A stretch of DNA of 12,760 bases, taken from NCBI GenBank assembly GCA_038203615.1, contig JBBRDU010000090.1:1-12760 (forward strand). Direction: 5' to 3'. Positions 12,404 through 12,760 of this stretch are shown one piece after another (within the stretch, counting starts at the first letter, position 1; each line of letters begins with the position of its first letter). This stretch comes from JBBRDU01 sp038203615. GTDB lineage: Bacteria > Verrucomicrobiota > Verrucomicrobiia > Chthoniobacterales > UBA10450. The notes under the pieces are model-generated. The model saw only the letters and a list, made by a program, of their open reading frames with translations, was not told where the DNA came from and made no database searches. The position numbers and the translations under genes were made by a program.

Positions 12404-12760
12404 GTGAAGCTCGCCCACAAAATCACGAAACTTTTCCAGCGCGAATCCTACATCCGCGCCCGGCGCCGCTTCTCCCGAAAGCTCCATCCCATTCCTCTCC
12501 AGCCCTTGCTCGACCGGCTCGACCAGGTGCGCATCCGGGAGATCGAAGCGCGTTACGCCAATTCCGCCATTCAGGTTTCCAAATACGGCAGGGTCGCGCC
12601 CTGGATGAAGACCAACATTGAACGGGTCCAGGATTTGAGTCTGCAACGCATTAAACCACCGCTCGACATCCTCGATCTCGGCTGCGGCGGCGGTTACTTT
12701 CTTTATATCTGCCAGCAGCTCGGTCATCGCCCGCTCGGTCTCGATATCGACTGGTTCCCT
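12404..12760 (+). CDS. Class I SAM-dependent methyltransferase, 5' part (runs off window)
   Basis: 119 codons are visible and the frame is open at the window edge. It is a full-length homologue of the protein at 6988: MKLAHKITKL matches MNLSYKIAKL, PLQPLLDRLDQVRI matches ALEPLLDRIDQARL, then YGRVAPWMK, ERVQDLSLQR, and motif I ILDLGCGGGYFLYI, followed by GLDIDWFP. Only one net residue of length differs over this span. Start: an in-frame TAA is at 12371-12373. GTG at 12404 fits the TTG start of the paralogue exactly and is the best choice. The catalytic and substrate-binding part lies outside the window, so only the SAM-binding half can be judged. The minus-strand open frame across this region is a shadow of it. 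Confidence 0.85.
   Translation, partial: MKLAHKITKLFQRESYIRARRRFSRKLHPIPLQPLLDRLDQVRIREIEARYANSAIQVSKYGRVAPWMKTNIERVQDLSLQRIKPPLDILDLGCGGGYFLYICQQLGHRPLGLDIDWFP

Noticed and set aside
12311..12727. Minus-strand frame of 138 codons at the right edge
   Set aside because: It lies opposite the partial methyltransferase, whose full N-terminal homology to the 6988 protein is clear, and it begins inside repeat sequence.

Overview
The window looks like a high-GC, Gram-negative chromosome, most likely from the Verrucomicrobiota (a soil Chthoniobacter/Udaeobacter-like lineage). This is inferred from three things: a PEP-CTERM-type exported protein, many dispersed palindromic intergenic repeats, and few Shine-Dalgarno sites with frequent GTG/TTG starts. 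I could not run a database search, so the assignment is tentative.

Left part (1-6608). A PEP-CTERM-type secreted protein gene lies on the minus strand with a clear intrinsic terminator. It is followed by a minus-strand pair: a small lipid A biosynthesis N-terminal-domain membrane protein and a NifS/IscS-type cysteine desulfurase. Divergent from that pair is a tight plus-strand operon, hisC (histidine) - mnmE (tRNA wobble-uridine modification) - pyrD (pyrimidines), whose genes appear coupled by 4-bp stop/start overlaps.

Middle (6609-9375). A repeat-rich gap is followed by a class I SAM-dependent methyltransferase. Next comes a minus-strand operon, ECF sigma factor - small one-TM putative anti-sigma protein - membrane-anchored Spy/CnrX-like LTxxQ protein, with 4-bp overlaps at both junctions. 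By layout this is an envelope or metal-stress sensing module resembling CnrYXH.

Mobile element (9376-11280). A 1,905-bp insertion is bounded by perfect 17-bp terminal inverted repeats and a perfect 8-bp target duplication (TGCGAACC). It has no transposase. It carries a short membrane-protein ORF, a divergent 250-aa winged-helix-like protein of unknown function, and a NYN-domain (PIN-like) nuclease gene broken by one in-frame TAG. The stop codons of the two outermost ORFs lie inside the inverted repeats. An AT-rich divergent control region with three copies of an ATTCGCC motif separates the two outward arms. I consider this the most novel item in the window.

Right part (11281-12760). Removing the element joins the sigma operon to a divergent gene for a secreted Spy/CpxP-like LTxxQ protein, separated by about 400 bp. 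The insertion therefore appears to have split a single stress locus. After that gene's terminator comes about 470 bp of mosaic repeats, then the start of a second methyltransferase, a paralogue of the first, which runs off the window.
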